Notes: generated by a model from the sequence alone, not told the origin. A stretch of 64,000 nucleotides of DNA from Marinomonas colpomeniae (GCF_014803385.1 NZ_JACYFC010000003.1:248001-312000), one strand, 5' to 3'. Shown: positions 9,413-18,121, numbered from the stretch's first letter. Program-made: numbers and translations.

Positions 9413-10063
9413 ATGAATAAAGCAGCGATTGTAATTGGAGCCACTGGTTTGGTGGGGCAATCCTTGGTTAATCAACTAGCTTATGCTTCTCATATTAGTA
9501 AAATCGTTACTCTTACTCGTAGACCTACTGAGCATTCTTCTTCTAAAGTGATTAATCATGTTGTGGATTTTGATAGTTTGGAAAAATGCACTGAACTATT
9601 TGATGGAGATATTTTATTTTCATGCCTTGGGACGACACGTAAGCAAGCGGGTTCTATTGCTGCCCAGCGTGTCGTTGACCTTGATTACCAATATACAGCA
9701 GCAAAAATAGCGTCAGAAAGAGGTGTTGATCATTATTTATTGGTGTCTTCTAGCGGTGCAAATGAGCACAGTAAAAGCCCATATCTGAAGATGAAAGGGG
9801 AACTAGAAGAAAAAGTGAAGATTCTGCCTTTTAAACGCATTAGCCTTTTTCAACCTTCTTTGTTGATTGGCCAGAGAGCAGAATTTCGTTTGGCTGAAAA
9901 AGTAGGACATTGGTTAATGGCAACCCTTTGTATTCTTCCTTGTTTGCGACGTTTTCGCCCAATAACAGGAGAGCAAGTGTCCGCCAAAATGGTTTTAGAA
10001 AGCCAGCAGTCTGATCCATTAATTGCCATATTTCGTTTTGATGAATTGTTCATTGAAACTTGA
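9413..10063 (+). CDS. NAD(P)-binding Rossmann-fold protein (NmrA/HTATIP2-like)
   Basis: A 216-residue soluble short-chain dehydrogenase-like protein of the atypical NAD(P)-binding type. The glycine-rich loop GATGLVGQSLVNQL is at residues 9-22. LFSCLGTTRKQAGS near 71-84 and the segment YLLVSSSGANEHSKSPYLKMKGELEEKV carry the Ser and YxxxK-like residues of the fold. It lies 22 bases after the flavin monooxygenase and is probably cotranscribed, so it may act on the same pathway or redox cofactor. An AAGGATAACC ribosome site precedes the ATG. The exact reaction is unknown. Confidence 0.8.
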   Translation: MNKAAIVIGATGLVGQSLVNQLAYASHISKIVTLTRRPTEHSSSKVINHVVDFDSLEKCTELFDGDILFSCLGTTRKQAGSIAAQRVVDLDYQYTAAKIASERGVDHYLLVSSSGANEHSKSPYLKMKGELEEKVKILPFKRISLFQPSLLIGQRAEFRLAEKVGHWLMATLCILPCLRRFRPITGEQVSAKMVLESQQSDPLIAIFRFDELFIET

Positions 10064-10109
10064 TGGTGATGTAAAGAAGAGTTTCATTTCGAATCGTTTT
10101 ACACTCGTA

Positions 10110-10493
10110 TTAGAGGTTTGAAATATCCACTGAGACGTTGAGTTTATTTCCATCAAGGTCACGTACATAAGCACCATAATAATCTGGATGGTAGTTTCTC
10201 GGCCCAGGTACGCCTTCGTCTGATCCACCACTTAATAACGCAGCTGCATGAAACTCATTTACCGCATTCGCATCAGGTGCATAAAACATTACTTGAGTGC
10301 CATTACCAAAGGAGGCCTTTTTCCCATTGAATGGTGTCAGAATGAATAAGGTTATTTTACCGTCAGCACCTGCGTATCCTTTTTCATGAGGGTCTGAAAA
10401 GACACACTTCATTCCAATGGTTGCTAAGACAGCATCATAAAAATTACCTGCTGCCAAAAGGTTATTAGTACCAATACACACACCTGAAAGCAT
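10110..10493 (-). CDS. VOC family protein (glyoxalase/bleomycin-resistance fold)
   Basis: A 127-residue single-domain vicinal-oxygen-chelate protein. It opens with the usual strand and helix (GTNNLLAAGNFYDAVLATIGM) and ends with the typical YGAYVRDLDGNKLNVSV, whose upstream region (NYHPDYYGAYVRDLDGN) is common in glyoxalase-like dioxygenases. Members bind a metal between paired beta-alpha-beta-beta-beta units and catalyse isomerisation, dioxygenation or antibiotic binding. The reaction cannot be assigned. It converges with the reductase gene and stands alone. Confidence 0.85.
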   Translation of the reverse strand: MLSGVCIGTNNLLAAGNFYDAVLATIGMKCVFSDPHEKGYAGADGKITLFILTPFNGKKASFGNGTQVMFYAPDANAVNEFHAAALLSGGSDEGVPGPRNYHPDYYGAYVRDLDGNKLNVSVDISNL

Positions 10494-10778
10494 CTTGTCG
10501 TCTCACGTTAATTAATTTAAATAGTCGTTATGAATGTCATTATAAGCAGATAATACAGCATACTTATTGCCCCCGACAGTCAGGGATATATTGAGGAAAG
10601 AGCTTTAATATTTTGTTTCTTAGGAAAATTTTAAACTTTATGCATGAGGCTCTTTTTTATTGATTTATATATAAAGTATAAGCCCCGCATTAATTGATTT
10701 AAGTTATCTATCATTTTAATTTATAGGCGTATCATATAGGAACAATCTCTTACTTCAAGAGAACAACCACTTAGTGAG

Positions 10779-11165
10779 TTGCCTGTAATTTTTAAAGAAT
10801 TCAAATGTCGATTTAACTATAAACTTCTTGTTTCACTTCTATTCTTTGCCTCTATTTTTTACGCTAGTGCACAAAAAATAAACTTCACCCAGTCATGGCT
10901 CTTGTTGCAAGAAAAAAACAGTTCGACTGTTTCAGAAAAAGAAACCGTTACCTCTTCTGTTTAAGTCTTATGGCCAATTTATACGGGTGGGAAAATCACC
11001 GCGGCTCAATCCTATTCTACAGGTCGTGCTGATGAAGCGGTCGCTTAGCTTAATACGGAAACACAGGCGCGTTATAACGATTTAGCGCAATACTATTTCA
11101 GTGCTGTGTAAGGCGTTTTTGATGCATCTTCGAGTTCTTGGTCGTTGGAAATTAGCAACGACTAA
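10779..11165 (+). pseudogene. Decayed TolC-family outer membrane efflux gene
   Basis: One reading frame runs through this stretch with three in-frame stops, TAA at 10962, TAG at 11046 and TAA at 11109. Read through, it gives a signal-peptide-like start (LLVSLLFFASIFYASAQ), then WPIYTGGKITAAQSYSTGRA, and then LNTETQARYNDLAQYYFS. That order matches the TolC family, where a P-x-x-x-G-G-K/R motif is followed by a long helix ending in a tyrosine-rich YF segment. The total is about 125 codons against 400-500 in the family, so most of the gene is deleted as well as interrupted. It is not expected to make a working protein. The identification rests on motif recognition only. Confidence 0.6.
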
Positions 11166-11581
11166 AGTACATCGTTACTAATTCTAGCGACATTATCTGC
11201 TAGCTCATGAACGTTGTCTGGTTCTATTTTTTCGGATGGATTCGTAATTCCAGTGAATTTACCGCCAGGTTCAATGCTTAAATTATCACTGTAAATAGTT
11301 CCGCTTACATTACCGCAACGTAATATTTCAATATTCGTCGCATGACAAGTGCCTTCAAAATGGCCGTTAATGATTAAGTGCTCGGTGGTTATTTCTCCTA
11401 ACACATTTCCAGATTCGCTAATTTTGAGGCGATTTGCTGCTTCTATTTTTCCTTCAACATAGCCATCAATCTGTAACTGATTTTCTACTTTAAGGTGCCC
11501 GTTGATTGTGCAACCTTCTGCGATGAGAGTTGTAGTTGATGACTGACTCTTGACTCTACTTTGTCCACTAAAGATTCCCAT
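11162..11581 (-). CDS. Bactofilin family cytoskeletal protein
   Basis: A 139-residue bactofilin (polymer-forming, formerly DUF583). The central repeat of short beta strands (CTINGHLKVENQLQIDGYVEG, then IEAANRLKISESGNVLGEI, then CGNVSGTIYSDNLSIEPGGKFTG) is the right-handed beta-helix that polymerises without nucleotide. Bactofilins scaffold wall-modifying enzymes at the membrane. The upstream gene on the same strand encodes an M23 endopeptidase, a well-known pairing. Its ATG lies 97 bases inside the 3' end of the peptidase gene with its own AGAGGG ribosome site, so translation is probably coupled. Confidence 0.92.
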   Translation of the reverse strand: MGIFSGQSRVKSQSSTTTLIAEGCTINGHLKVENQLQIDGYVEGKIEAANRLKISESGNVLGEITTEHLIINGHFEGTCHATNIEILRCGNVSGTIYSDNLSIEPGGKFTGITNPSEKIEPDNVHELADNVARISNDVL

Positions 11582-12435
11582 CCTATCCCTCTTATGTTTT
11601 TAAAAATTGTATCGAAATTATCCACATTCCAGTCCAGAAAATACTTTGGATCTAATGAGCGCCCAATAAACTTCACTTCATAATGAAGGTGTGGCCCAGA
11701 AGATAATCCACTGTTCCCTGAATAGGCAATTAAGTCGCCTTTTTTAACAAAATCACCTTTTTTAGCAGCAAATTTACTTAAGTGAGAATATGAGCTAGTA
11801 AATCCGTGTGTATGCATTAAGCGGAGAAAGTTTCCAGAACCTTTGTTACTAGGTCGTGTAACTTCTATCACTCCATCGGCGGGTGCATAAACAGGTGTAC
11901 CTGTATTCACCGCAAAGTCTTGTCCTCGGTGCATTTTTGTTATCCCCGTTACCGGGTGTTTGCGCTTTCCATAACCTGAAGACGTTCTAGCATTTTTTAC
12001 CGGTGGCCCACTTGGTATTTGAGTTAACATGGCTACGCGTATTGATGAGTGAATAGCGGCCGTATCTAAGCGAGATTCAAGTTCGTGATTATTATCGTCA
12101 TCCATATCTAAAAGGCTTTCTAAATCACCTAATCTATTGGATACCTGTTGCATTCGTTCCTCTCGTTCTAATAGATCTTGTTCTAAATTAATTTTTAACG
12201 TCGTTAACGATGTAATTTCTCGACTTAGAGAGGAGGATTTGTTTTCTAATTCTAATAATTTAAGTCTTGCAAATCGCGCGTCATTGACTAAGTAATAAAT
12301 GACCAAGCTTGCTACAATTATACTAAGTAAAGCCATATAGCTGATGAATTTTAAGGTATGACGTGTTTTCTTCCCAAAGCTAAAATGCTTGGTGCCATGA
12401 ATCGAAGAAACTGAGAGCGTTATATTATCTTTCAT
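11485..12435 (-). CDS. M23 family metallopeptidase (LytM domain), membrane-anchored
   Basis: A 316-residue peptidoglycan endopeptidase candidate. A short cytoplasmic N-terminus is followed by one transmembrane helix (about residues 30-50), a coiled coil (about 55-110) and a LytM/M23 domain (about 150-265). The zinc and catalytic residues are all present: H169 and D173 in HRGQDF, H218 in YSHLS, and H249/H251 in GPHLHYEV. An active enzyme is therefore expected, unlike EnvC-type activators. The last 97 bases overlap the bactofilin start in another frame. The pair probably works together in local cell-wall remodelling or shape (inference from known bactofilin-M23 partnerships). Confidence 0.9.
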   Translation of the reverse strand: MKDNITLSVSSIHGTKHFSFGKKTRHTLKFISYMALLSIIVASLVIYYLVNDARFARLKLLELENKSSSLSREITSLTTLKINLEQDLLEREERMQQVSNRLGDLESLLDMDDDNNHELESRLDTAAIHSSIRVAMLTQIPSGPPVKNARTSSGYGKRKHPVTGITKMHRGQDFAVNTGTPVYAPADGVIEVTRPSNKGSGNFLRLMHTHGFTSSYSHLSKFAAKKGDFVKKGDLIAYSGNSGLSSGPHLHYEVKFIGRSLDPKYFLDWNVDNFDTIFKNIRGIGWESLVDKVESRVSHQLQLSSQKVAQSTGTLK

Positions 12436-12895
12436 CGCATTATTTTTTTGTCAACAACCTAATCCACTACTTAGATATACAATATATCATTTACCCTTGT
12501 ATAGTTTTACATAATTTTACATTAGTTTTTTCGTATGCATTATAGTGCGGATTATAACTCTATCGACCTTGACGTATCCTATGCCTTGAAAGTGTTGCTA
12601 GCTCATAGCTTCAAATATTTATTATATTGTAAGCAATAATCTAGCCAGTAAATTTTGAGTGTTAATAATAAGATTAGATTTTTTGTCAAAATTTAAGGCG
12701 TTTAGCTTCTTTTTATTAATTTTCTTATTGGCATATAAAGGCTGGTATTACTCTTAGTGAAGGGATATCTATTTTGATTCTTCCTAAATCGCATTTTTAA
12801 GTATGATTATTACTATGTCTGTATCACGTAGTACGTAAGAAAACTTGTTATTATGTTATCGTAAAAGTAATAAATAATAAGTAGGGGGTGGGCTA
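12436..12895. other. Intergenic region, AT-rich, no gene seen
   Basis: About 460 bases between the leftward M23 gene and the rightward short ORF and EEP gene. It is AT-rich and should contain the divergent promoters. I saw no convincing coding frame, repeat or terminator. A partial palindrome around CACGTAGTACGTAAG near 12826-12840 is too weak to call. Confidence 0.5.
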
Positions 12896-12937
12896 ATGAG
12901 CCAGCCTTCGAAGATTGGCATATCGCCTTATATTTGA
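12896..12937 (+). CDS. Possible 13-codon leader ORF upstream of EEP gene
   Basis: ATG at 12896 is preceded by a very strong purine-rich site (GTAGGGGGTGGG, 12881-12892) and opens a 13-codon frame, MSQPSKIGISPYI, ending at TGA 12935-12937. The next gene starts 23 bases later with no obvious ribosome site of its own. The short ORF could therefore feed ribosomes to it by re-initiation or act as a regulatory leader. There is no homology evidence; the call rests only on the ribosome site. Confidence 0.35.
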   Translation: MSQPSKIGISPYI

Positions 12938-12960
12938 ATTGGAAAAATCAGGTCTAGATT

Positions 12961-14043
12961 ATGCAGTTGGTACTTGTTTTTTGTACATTGATTATTGTGT
13001 TAGTTACAGTGCTTCCCTTATCTAAAAATCAGCATTGGATCGTCAGAGGGATGGACTTTCCACGTTTGCAAATTGCAATTGTCTCAGCCACTGCTTTAAT
13101 TGCGCATTTTATTTTTCTCGATATTCAAATGATATCCAACTGGGTAATTATCGGTGTAACTATTGCGTGCTTGATTTGGCAGCTGTGGTGGATATTGCCT
13201 TATACATGCATATGGCCAAAAGAGGTTAGAGCGGCTCGAGATACTAGTCCTGAGAAGCAACTTAGTATTCTTACATCGAATGTATTAACTCCTAATCGTA
13301 ATGCTGATAGCTTGATTAAGTTAGTTAAAAAGCACAAACCTGATGTTTTGGTAACATTAGAATCTGACCAATGGTGGGAAGATAAGCTTATTGTGTTGGA
13401 AGAAACCATGCCCTACAGTATTAAATGTCCTCTTTCTAACTTGTATGGAATGCATGTCTTTTCAAAATTACCGCTAGAAAATCAAGAAATTTCCTATCTT
13501 GTTGAAAAAGATGTTCCATCGATACACGCATCTTTGATATTAAGAACGGGAGACAAGGTTCGTGTGCACTTTATTCACCCAGCGCCACCAAGTCCTACAG
13601 AAAATGAAGAATCAGCGGAGCGGGATGCTGAGTTAATGATTGTGGCTCGAAGTGTTGTTGATAGCGATCAACCGGTCATAGTAACAGGTGACCTTAATGA
13701 CGTTGCTTGGTCTACAACAACTCGCCTATTTCATAAAATTAGTGGTTTGTTAGATCCACGCGTAGGTCGTGGCATGTACAACACTTTTCATGCAAAGTAC
13801 TTTTTTTTGCGTTGGCCTTTAGATCATTTATTCCATAGCCAGCATTTTACTCTGCAATCACTTCAGCGTTTACCTTCGATTGGCTCCGACCATTTTGCTC
13901 TATTAACTCGATTAGTGTTTTCTCCGGAGGAGGGCTCTGATCAAAAAGGATTAACGTCGGATGCCTTTGATTATGATAGGTCAAAAGAAATGACTGAGAA
14001 AAAAGGTGTAAGCAAAAGCGAAGTGCCATGTCCTGGTGAGTAA
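12961..14043 (+). CDS. Membrane-anchored endonuclease/exonuclease/phosphatase family protein
   Basis: A 360-residue protein with two or three N-terminal transmembrane helices (residues 1-17, about 35-52, 58-80) and a C-terminal EEP domain (about 95-320). Recognisable family elements are LSILTSNVLTPN, the acidic VTLESD, VTGDLNDVAWS and the terminal IGSDHFALL with its catalytic Asp-His. The domain probably faces the periplasm. EEP proteins hydrolyse phosphodiesters or phosphate esters; the substrate is unknown. The last 40 residues are charged and look disordered. The Rho-like gene follows 51 bases later on the same strand. Confidence 0.85.
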   Translation: MQLVLVFCTLIIVLVTVLPLSKNQHWIVRGMDFPRLQIAIVSATALIAHFIFLDIQMISNWVIIGVTIACLIWQLWWILPYTCIWPKEVRAARDTSPEKQLSILTSNVLTPNRNADSLIKLVKKHKPDVLVTLESDQWWEDKLIVLEETMPYSIKCPLSNLYGMHVFSKLPLENQEISYLVEKDVPSIHASLILRTGDKVRVHFIHPAPPSPTENEESAERDAELMIVARSVVDSDQPVIVTGDLNDVAWSTTTRLFHKISGLLDPRVGRGMYNTFHAKYFFLRWPLDHLFHSQHFTLQSLQRLPSIGSDHFALLTRLVFSPEEGSDQKGLTSDAFDYDRSKEMTEKKGVSKSEVPCPGE

Positions 14044-14094
14044 TAGGATCAACTGATTACAACACTTAATTACCTAAGGTTATAAATCGATATC

Positions 14095-15051
14095 ATGACG
14101 AGAAAAATATTAAGTTTAAAAGGAAAAAGACCATCAGACTCTACTGCGGTAGATGAAGTGGCTGAGGATTTATACCCTAATGATCCTAAAAAACGTTTTT
14201 TAAATGGTGTGGCGATACATCCTGCACCTTGTATTCGTTTGGAGTCTGGATCTAAGCAGTATTCGATGCGCGCAATGGATCTCGTTTCACCAATTGGAAT
14301 GGGCCAGCGAGGTCTAATCGTAGCACCCCCAGGTTCCGGTAAAACAACAATGTTAAAGCATATTTGTCAGGCAGTAGGGGAAGCGTATCCGGAGATAAAG
14401 CTATATGCCTTACTCATTGATGAACGACCAGAAGAGGTGACCGACTTTAAACGCGGTGTGCCAGCTGATGTGCATGCCTCTTCTTCCGATGAAAGCTATG
14501 CAGAACATGTAAAAGTTGCGGATAACTTGTTAGATATTGCCTGTAAGGAAGCCGGAGAAGGGCACGATGTAATGATTGTTATTGATTCTCTTACAAGGCT
14601 TTCACGAGTTTACAATGCTGGACAAAAGAGTAGCGGGCGCACAATGACTGGTGGGATTGATGCTAGAGCCTTAGAAATACCTCGAAAACTATTTGGTGCG
14701 GCTAGAAATATTGAAAATGGTGGCTCCCTTACTATTTTGGCCACTATATTAGTCGATACAGGTAGTCGAATGGATCAGGTGATCTTTGAAGAGTTCAAAG
14801 GTACGGGTAATATGGAAATCGTTTTATCGAGAGAAGTTGCAAGCCATCGAATCTTCCCTGCATTGGATATTGCTAAAAGCAGTACGCGTCGTGAAGAGTT
14901 GCTTATTGATGCTAAAGACATTGAGAAAGTTAGATCACTTCGACGATCATTAACACACCTTAAACCAGTAGAAGGCACAAAGAAGCTGGTCGAGCTGTTA
15001 GAAGAATTCCCTACTAATGCAGAGTTATTGAAAGGTTTCTCGCCAGAATAA
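14095..15051 (+). CDS. Rho-like ATPase lacking the N-terminal RNA-binding domain
   Basis: A 318-residue paralogue of transcription termination factor Rho. The ATPase core is conserved: a Walker A loop APPGSGKTT (residues 77-85), LIDERPEEVTDFKRG, a Walker B strand ending at D164 (VIDSLTR), a Q-loop-like GGIDARALEIPRKLFGAARN (187-205) and the R-loop KGTGNMEI (235-242). E. coli Rho has 419 residues. What is missing is its first ~130 residues, the helical cap plus the cold-shock primary RNA-binding domain, here replaced by about 45 residues of unrelated sequence. It may be a hexameric RNA translocase using only the secondary site, or a Rho modulator. A normal Rho is presumably encoded elsewhere (not visible). 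Annotation pipelines are likely to label it simply as Rho. Confidence 0.85.
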   Translation: MTRKILSLKGKRPSDSTAVDEVAEDLYPNDPKKRFLNGVAIHPAPCIRLESGSKQYSMRAMDLVSPIGMGQRGLIVAPPGSGKTTMLKHICQAVGEAYPEIKLYALLIDERPEEVTDFKRGVPADVHASSSDESYAEHVKVADNLLDIACKEAGEGHDVMIVIDSLTRLSRVYNAGQKSSGRTMTGGIDARALEIPRKLFGAARNIENGGSLTILATILVDTGSRMDQVIFEEFKGTGNMEIVLSREVASHRIFPALDIAKSSTRREELLIDAKDIEKVRSLRRSLTHLKPVEGTKKLVELLEEFPTNAELLKGFSPE

Positions 15052-15068
15052 AGGTAGAGTCGAAGATT

Positions 15069-15109
15069 GACTAAAGAGATCGGAATGTTTGAACTCGACC
15101 TCTTTAGTC
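15069..15109. terminator. Hairpin terminator between Rho-like and helicase genes
   Basis: GACTAAAGAG (15069-15078) and CTCTTTAGTC (15100-15109) form a 10-bp stem between two converging genes, followed on the plus strand by a short T-rich run. The loop is about 21 bases and can pair partly, so it is a plausible bidirectional terminator. Confidence 0.6.
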
Positions 15110-15124
15110 TTAGCTTTTATAACT

Positions 15125-16426
15125 TTAAGACACTTTTTTACCTGAATCTTTAGTAGATTCTTTGCCTTTAAATTTTATTGTATTTTTAGGCTTAGAAGCG
15201 CTTCTAGGTTTTGAGGGTCCTTTACGTTCAGGAGCTTTACTCTTACGAACGAAATTCAAAACAGAAACAGGCACTGTTTTTCTCACTGGAAATTCGTCAA
15301 TTTCTTCACGCTCAATAATGTGCTTTAAACGACTTTCTATGGCGCATAGGTTTTTAAAATCACCCATAGCAACAAAAGAAATGGCTTCACCTATTGCGCC
15401 AGCACGACCTGTTCGACCAATACGATGGACGTATTCTTCAGGTTTAAAAGGTAAGTCGTAGTTAACAACACGACTAAGGTCTCCAATATCGATACCACGA
15501 GCGGCAACGCCAGTAGCAACCAAATATTTAAGTTTGCCAGATTTAAAATCGGTCAGAATCTTTTCACGCATGGCTTGGCTTCTGTCACCATGAATACAGT
15601 CAGCTTCAATGCCTCGTTTAGCTAATTGGTCAACAAGCTTGGCTGCTCCGTGTTTTTTCTCGATAAAAATAAGTGCCTGATCCCACTGCTGCTCTTTTAT
15701 TAAATGACTTAGTAAAGCGGATTTAGTGTCTTTATCTACTGTGATAAGCCATTGTTTAATATTAGGGGCTGTTTTTACTCTTGGTGAAATTTTTATCTCT
15801 GTAGCAGGTTCACTTACCTTGCTATCAGAAAAATCATAAGAAAGTTGGCGAACACTGTCAGTGATTGTTGCAGAAAATAATAGGTTCTGACGATGTTGAG
15901 GCAAACGATCAAGTATTTTATAGAGTTCATCGGTGAAGCCCATATCGATCATTCTATCGGCTTCATCTAATACTAAGACTTCAAGCTCATCAAAATGAAC
16001 TGCTCGTTGATGTGCTAAATCAAGCAATCTACCTGGTGTTGCTACTAATATATCAACGCCTTCGATCAAGCGTTCTTTTTGTGGCTCTGTATCAACACCA
16101 CCATAGATCGCCATAGACGTTAATTTAAGGTGTTTACTGTATAAAGCAACATTGGCTTCAACCTGAACAGATAGCTCGCGTGTTGGCGTTAAAATAAGCG
16201 CCCGTATACGTTTACCTCGTAAGGTACGTTCTTTCTTTAGCTTTTCTAAAATTGGTAAAACGAAAGCCGCTGTTTTACCTGTACCTGTTTGAGATGTTGC
16301 AACAAGGTCTTTACCAGAAAGTACAATAGGAATAGCTTGTGTTTGTATTGGGGTCGGTTTTTTATAACCTAATTCTTTAATAGCTTGTATAAGAGGTTTA
16401 GATAACCCAAGTTTTGAAAATGGCAT
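15125..16426 (-). CDS. DEAD-box RNA helicase, RhlE-like
   Basis: A 433-residue ATP-dependent RNA helicase. The motifs appear in order: Q motif (GYKKPTPIQTQAIP), motif I SQTGTGKT, Ia PTRELSVQ, motif II VLDEADRMIDMGF, motif III SAT, motif V ATGVAARGIDI and motif VI HRIGRTGRAG. A basic, low-complexity C-terminal tail (about 385-433, rich in K/S/P) is typical of RhlE-type enzymes and probably binds RNA. It likely acts in ribosome assembly or mRNA turnover, often cold-induced in this family. It stands alone and converges with the Rho-like gene. Confidence 0.92.
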   Translation of the reverse strand: MPFSKLGLSKPLIQAIKELGYKKPTPIQTQAIPIVLSGKDLVATSQTGTGKTAAFVLPILEKLKKERTLRGKRIRALILTPTRELSVQVEANVALYSKHLKLTSMAIYGGVDTEPQKERLIEGVDILVATPGRLLDLAHQRAVHFDELEVLVLDEADRMIDMGFTDELYKILDRLPQHRQNLLFSATITDSVRQLSYDFSDSKVSEPATEIKISPRVKTAPNIKQWLITVDKDTKSALLSHLIKEQQWDQALIFIEKKHGAAKLVDQLAKRGIEADCIHGDRSQAMREKILTDFKSGKLKYLVATGVAARGIDIGDLSRVVNYDLPFKPEEYVHRIGRTGRAGAIGEAISFVAMGDFKNLCAIESRLKHIIEREEIDEFPVRKTVPVSVLNFVRKSKAPERKGPSKPRSASKPKNTIKFKGKESTKDSGKKVS

Positions 16427-16540
16427 AGAAGCTCGGACTGATTGTCATAAGGAGAGTAGCGCGCAGTATAGCGTATAATATCGTTATTTGTTGTGTGAAG
16501 AGGATATTATTTATCCAATTCCTTTTTATATTATCTCTGG

Positions 16541-16846
16541 ATGAACAGGCGTGTTATGCCCTCAGTACTTTTAATATTGGCTTCTTTTTATGGCGTAATG
16601 AGCCTAGTGACTTTTTGCCTTTATGGTATCGATAAATCTGCCGCAAAGTGCAATAAATGGCGAGTGAGAGAGTCTACTCTGCATCTTATGTCTTTATTGG
16701 GCGGCTGGCCTGGGGCAATCCTTGGGCAAAAGGTGTTCCGACATAAGACTAAGAAACGTTTTTTCCGCTCCATGTTTTGGCTCACTCTTATACTCAATTT
16801 TGTCTTATTCTACGGTATGTACTCTCTGATATTTCGGACAATATAG
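16541..16846 (+). CDS. DUF1294 family membrane protein
   Basis: A 101-residue inner-membrane protein with three hydrophobic segments (about 7-27, 50-60, 78-97). It has the DUF1294 signature: YGIDKSAAKCNKWRVRESTLHLMSLLGG is followed by WPGAILGQKVFRHKTKKRFFR. The family has no established function; in larger proteins the same domain is fused to cold-shock domains. There is no clear ribosome site, and ATG at 16541 or 16556 are both possible. It stands alone. Confidence 0.85.
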   Translation: MNRRVMPSVLLILASFYGVMSLVTFCLYGIDKSAAKCNKWRVRESTLHLMSLLGGWPGAILGQKVFRHKTKKRFFRSMFWLTLILNFVLFYGMYSLIFRTI

Positions 16847-16962
16847 CTTTTAAAATCAATTAATAATTAGTGTTATTCCAAGTGTTTTTCGTCAATTTTT
16901 AACTATACTTAATTGAAGAATTATCATTTTATATTTGCATTTATTTTCAGGAATAAGATTGT

Positions 16963-17844
16963 ATGGATGACAACAAAGTCGTTATCAATTTAGCAGATGT
17001 CATGGAGTTGATGCTAGATGCTGTTTGTGTAGTTGACAAGTTTGGTTGCTTTGTATTTGTGAGTGCGGGTTTTGAACATATTTTTGGCTACACACCACAA
17101 GAAGTGATTGGTAGAAATATGGTTGAATTTGTTTATCCAGAAGACACTCAAGGAACGCTCGGCACTGTAGATACTATATTATCAGGGCAGTTACAACGGA
17201 GGTTTGAAAATCGCTGGGTTCATAAAGACGGGAAAGTCGTTAATATTCTTTGGTCTGCTAGGTGGTCGGAGGAGCATCAAGTTAGAATAGCTGTGGCCCA
17301 TGATATTACTGAACGTAAAGAGATGGAAGCCTCTTTATTGTATGCGGCGGGTCATGATGATTTGACCAAGTTACCTAATCGAACTCTATTATTAGACCGT
17401 CTACAGACTGCATTAATATTAGCAGAACGTGAAAGAACGATGTTATCCGTTTTGTTTATTGATATTGATGGATTCAAAGCGGTGAATGATGACTTTGGCC
17501 ATATAATGGGAGATAAGCTACTGTTGGGCATTGCTAAACGCCTGAAATCTTGTATCAGAAAGTCTGACACTGTGGGACGTTTGGGTGGTGATGAGTTTTT
17601 GATTGTTCTTCATAATACCCATAAGACAGTGAATGCAAAAACAGTGGCTGATAAAATTAGAACTAAACTTGCCCAGCCTTTTATTATTGAAGGGGCTCAG
17701 TTAGAAGTGTCATCTAGTATAGGTATTGCGAGTTACCCAGAGAATGGCACAACGCCTTTAGAGTTAGTTCAGCTTGCAGATCAAGCCATGTACCAAGCTA
17801 AAAAAAGTGGCGGTGATGAAGTAATTTTTTACCTCCCTTTGTGA
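16963..17844 (+). CDS. PAS-GGDEF diguanylate cyclase
   Basis: A 293-residue cytoplasmic c-di-GMP synthase. An N-terminal PAS domain (about 10-120, with GYTPQEVIGRNMVEFVYPED and the PAC end VAHDITERKEMEASL) senses an unknown signal or cofactor. The GGDEF domain (about 125-290) has the intact active site RLGGDEF. An inhibitory-site motif RKSD stands exactly five residues before GGDEF, so product feedback is expected, unlike the cyclase at 1913-4057. No membrane segments are seen. It is monocistronic. Confidence 0.93.
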   Translation: MDDNKVVINLADVMELMLDAVCVVDKFGCFVFVSAGFEHIFGYTPQEVIGRNMVEFVYPEDTQGTLGTVDTILSGQLQRRFENRWVHKDGKVVNILWSARWSEEHQVRIAVAHDITERKEMEASLLYAAGHDDLTKLPNRTLLLDRLQTALILAERERTMLSVLFIDIDGFKAVNDDFGHIMGDKLLLGIAKRLKSCIRKSDTVGRLGGDEFLIVLHNTHKTVNAKTVADKIRTKLAQPFIIEGAQLEVSSSIGIASYPENGTTPLELVQLADQAMYQAKKSGGDEVIFYLPL

Positions 17845-18121
17845 TTTTTGTCTTTGGATCATTGAGCCTTTCTTACGTAGAGAGTAATATCTTCCCACGT
17901 TCTATCACTTTTCAGTTAATCAGTATGTTATCTATTTTATTTCATGGAAATACTCAGCATACACACTCTATTTGATTGGTGGTTCACGATTTACTTTCTT
18001 CAAGCTGACGTCCGCTTTAAAACTCGGTATTGAGACTGAAACTTACTTGGTTAACGTTTTTATATTAGCGGTTTGTGTGTCTGGTGTTACTTGTAAACAT
18101 TTAATTATATAGGAAAAGATA

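Noticed and set aside
17845..18121. A hydrophobic open frame ending TAG 18110, reading KYSAYTLYLIGG and later ETYLVNVFILAV, faintly like part of a LysE-type exporter
   Set aside because: No start codon with ribosome site and the resemblance is too weak; it may be chance or a very old remnant, so it is not listed as a gene.
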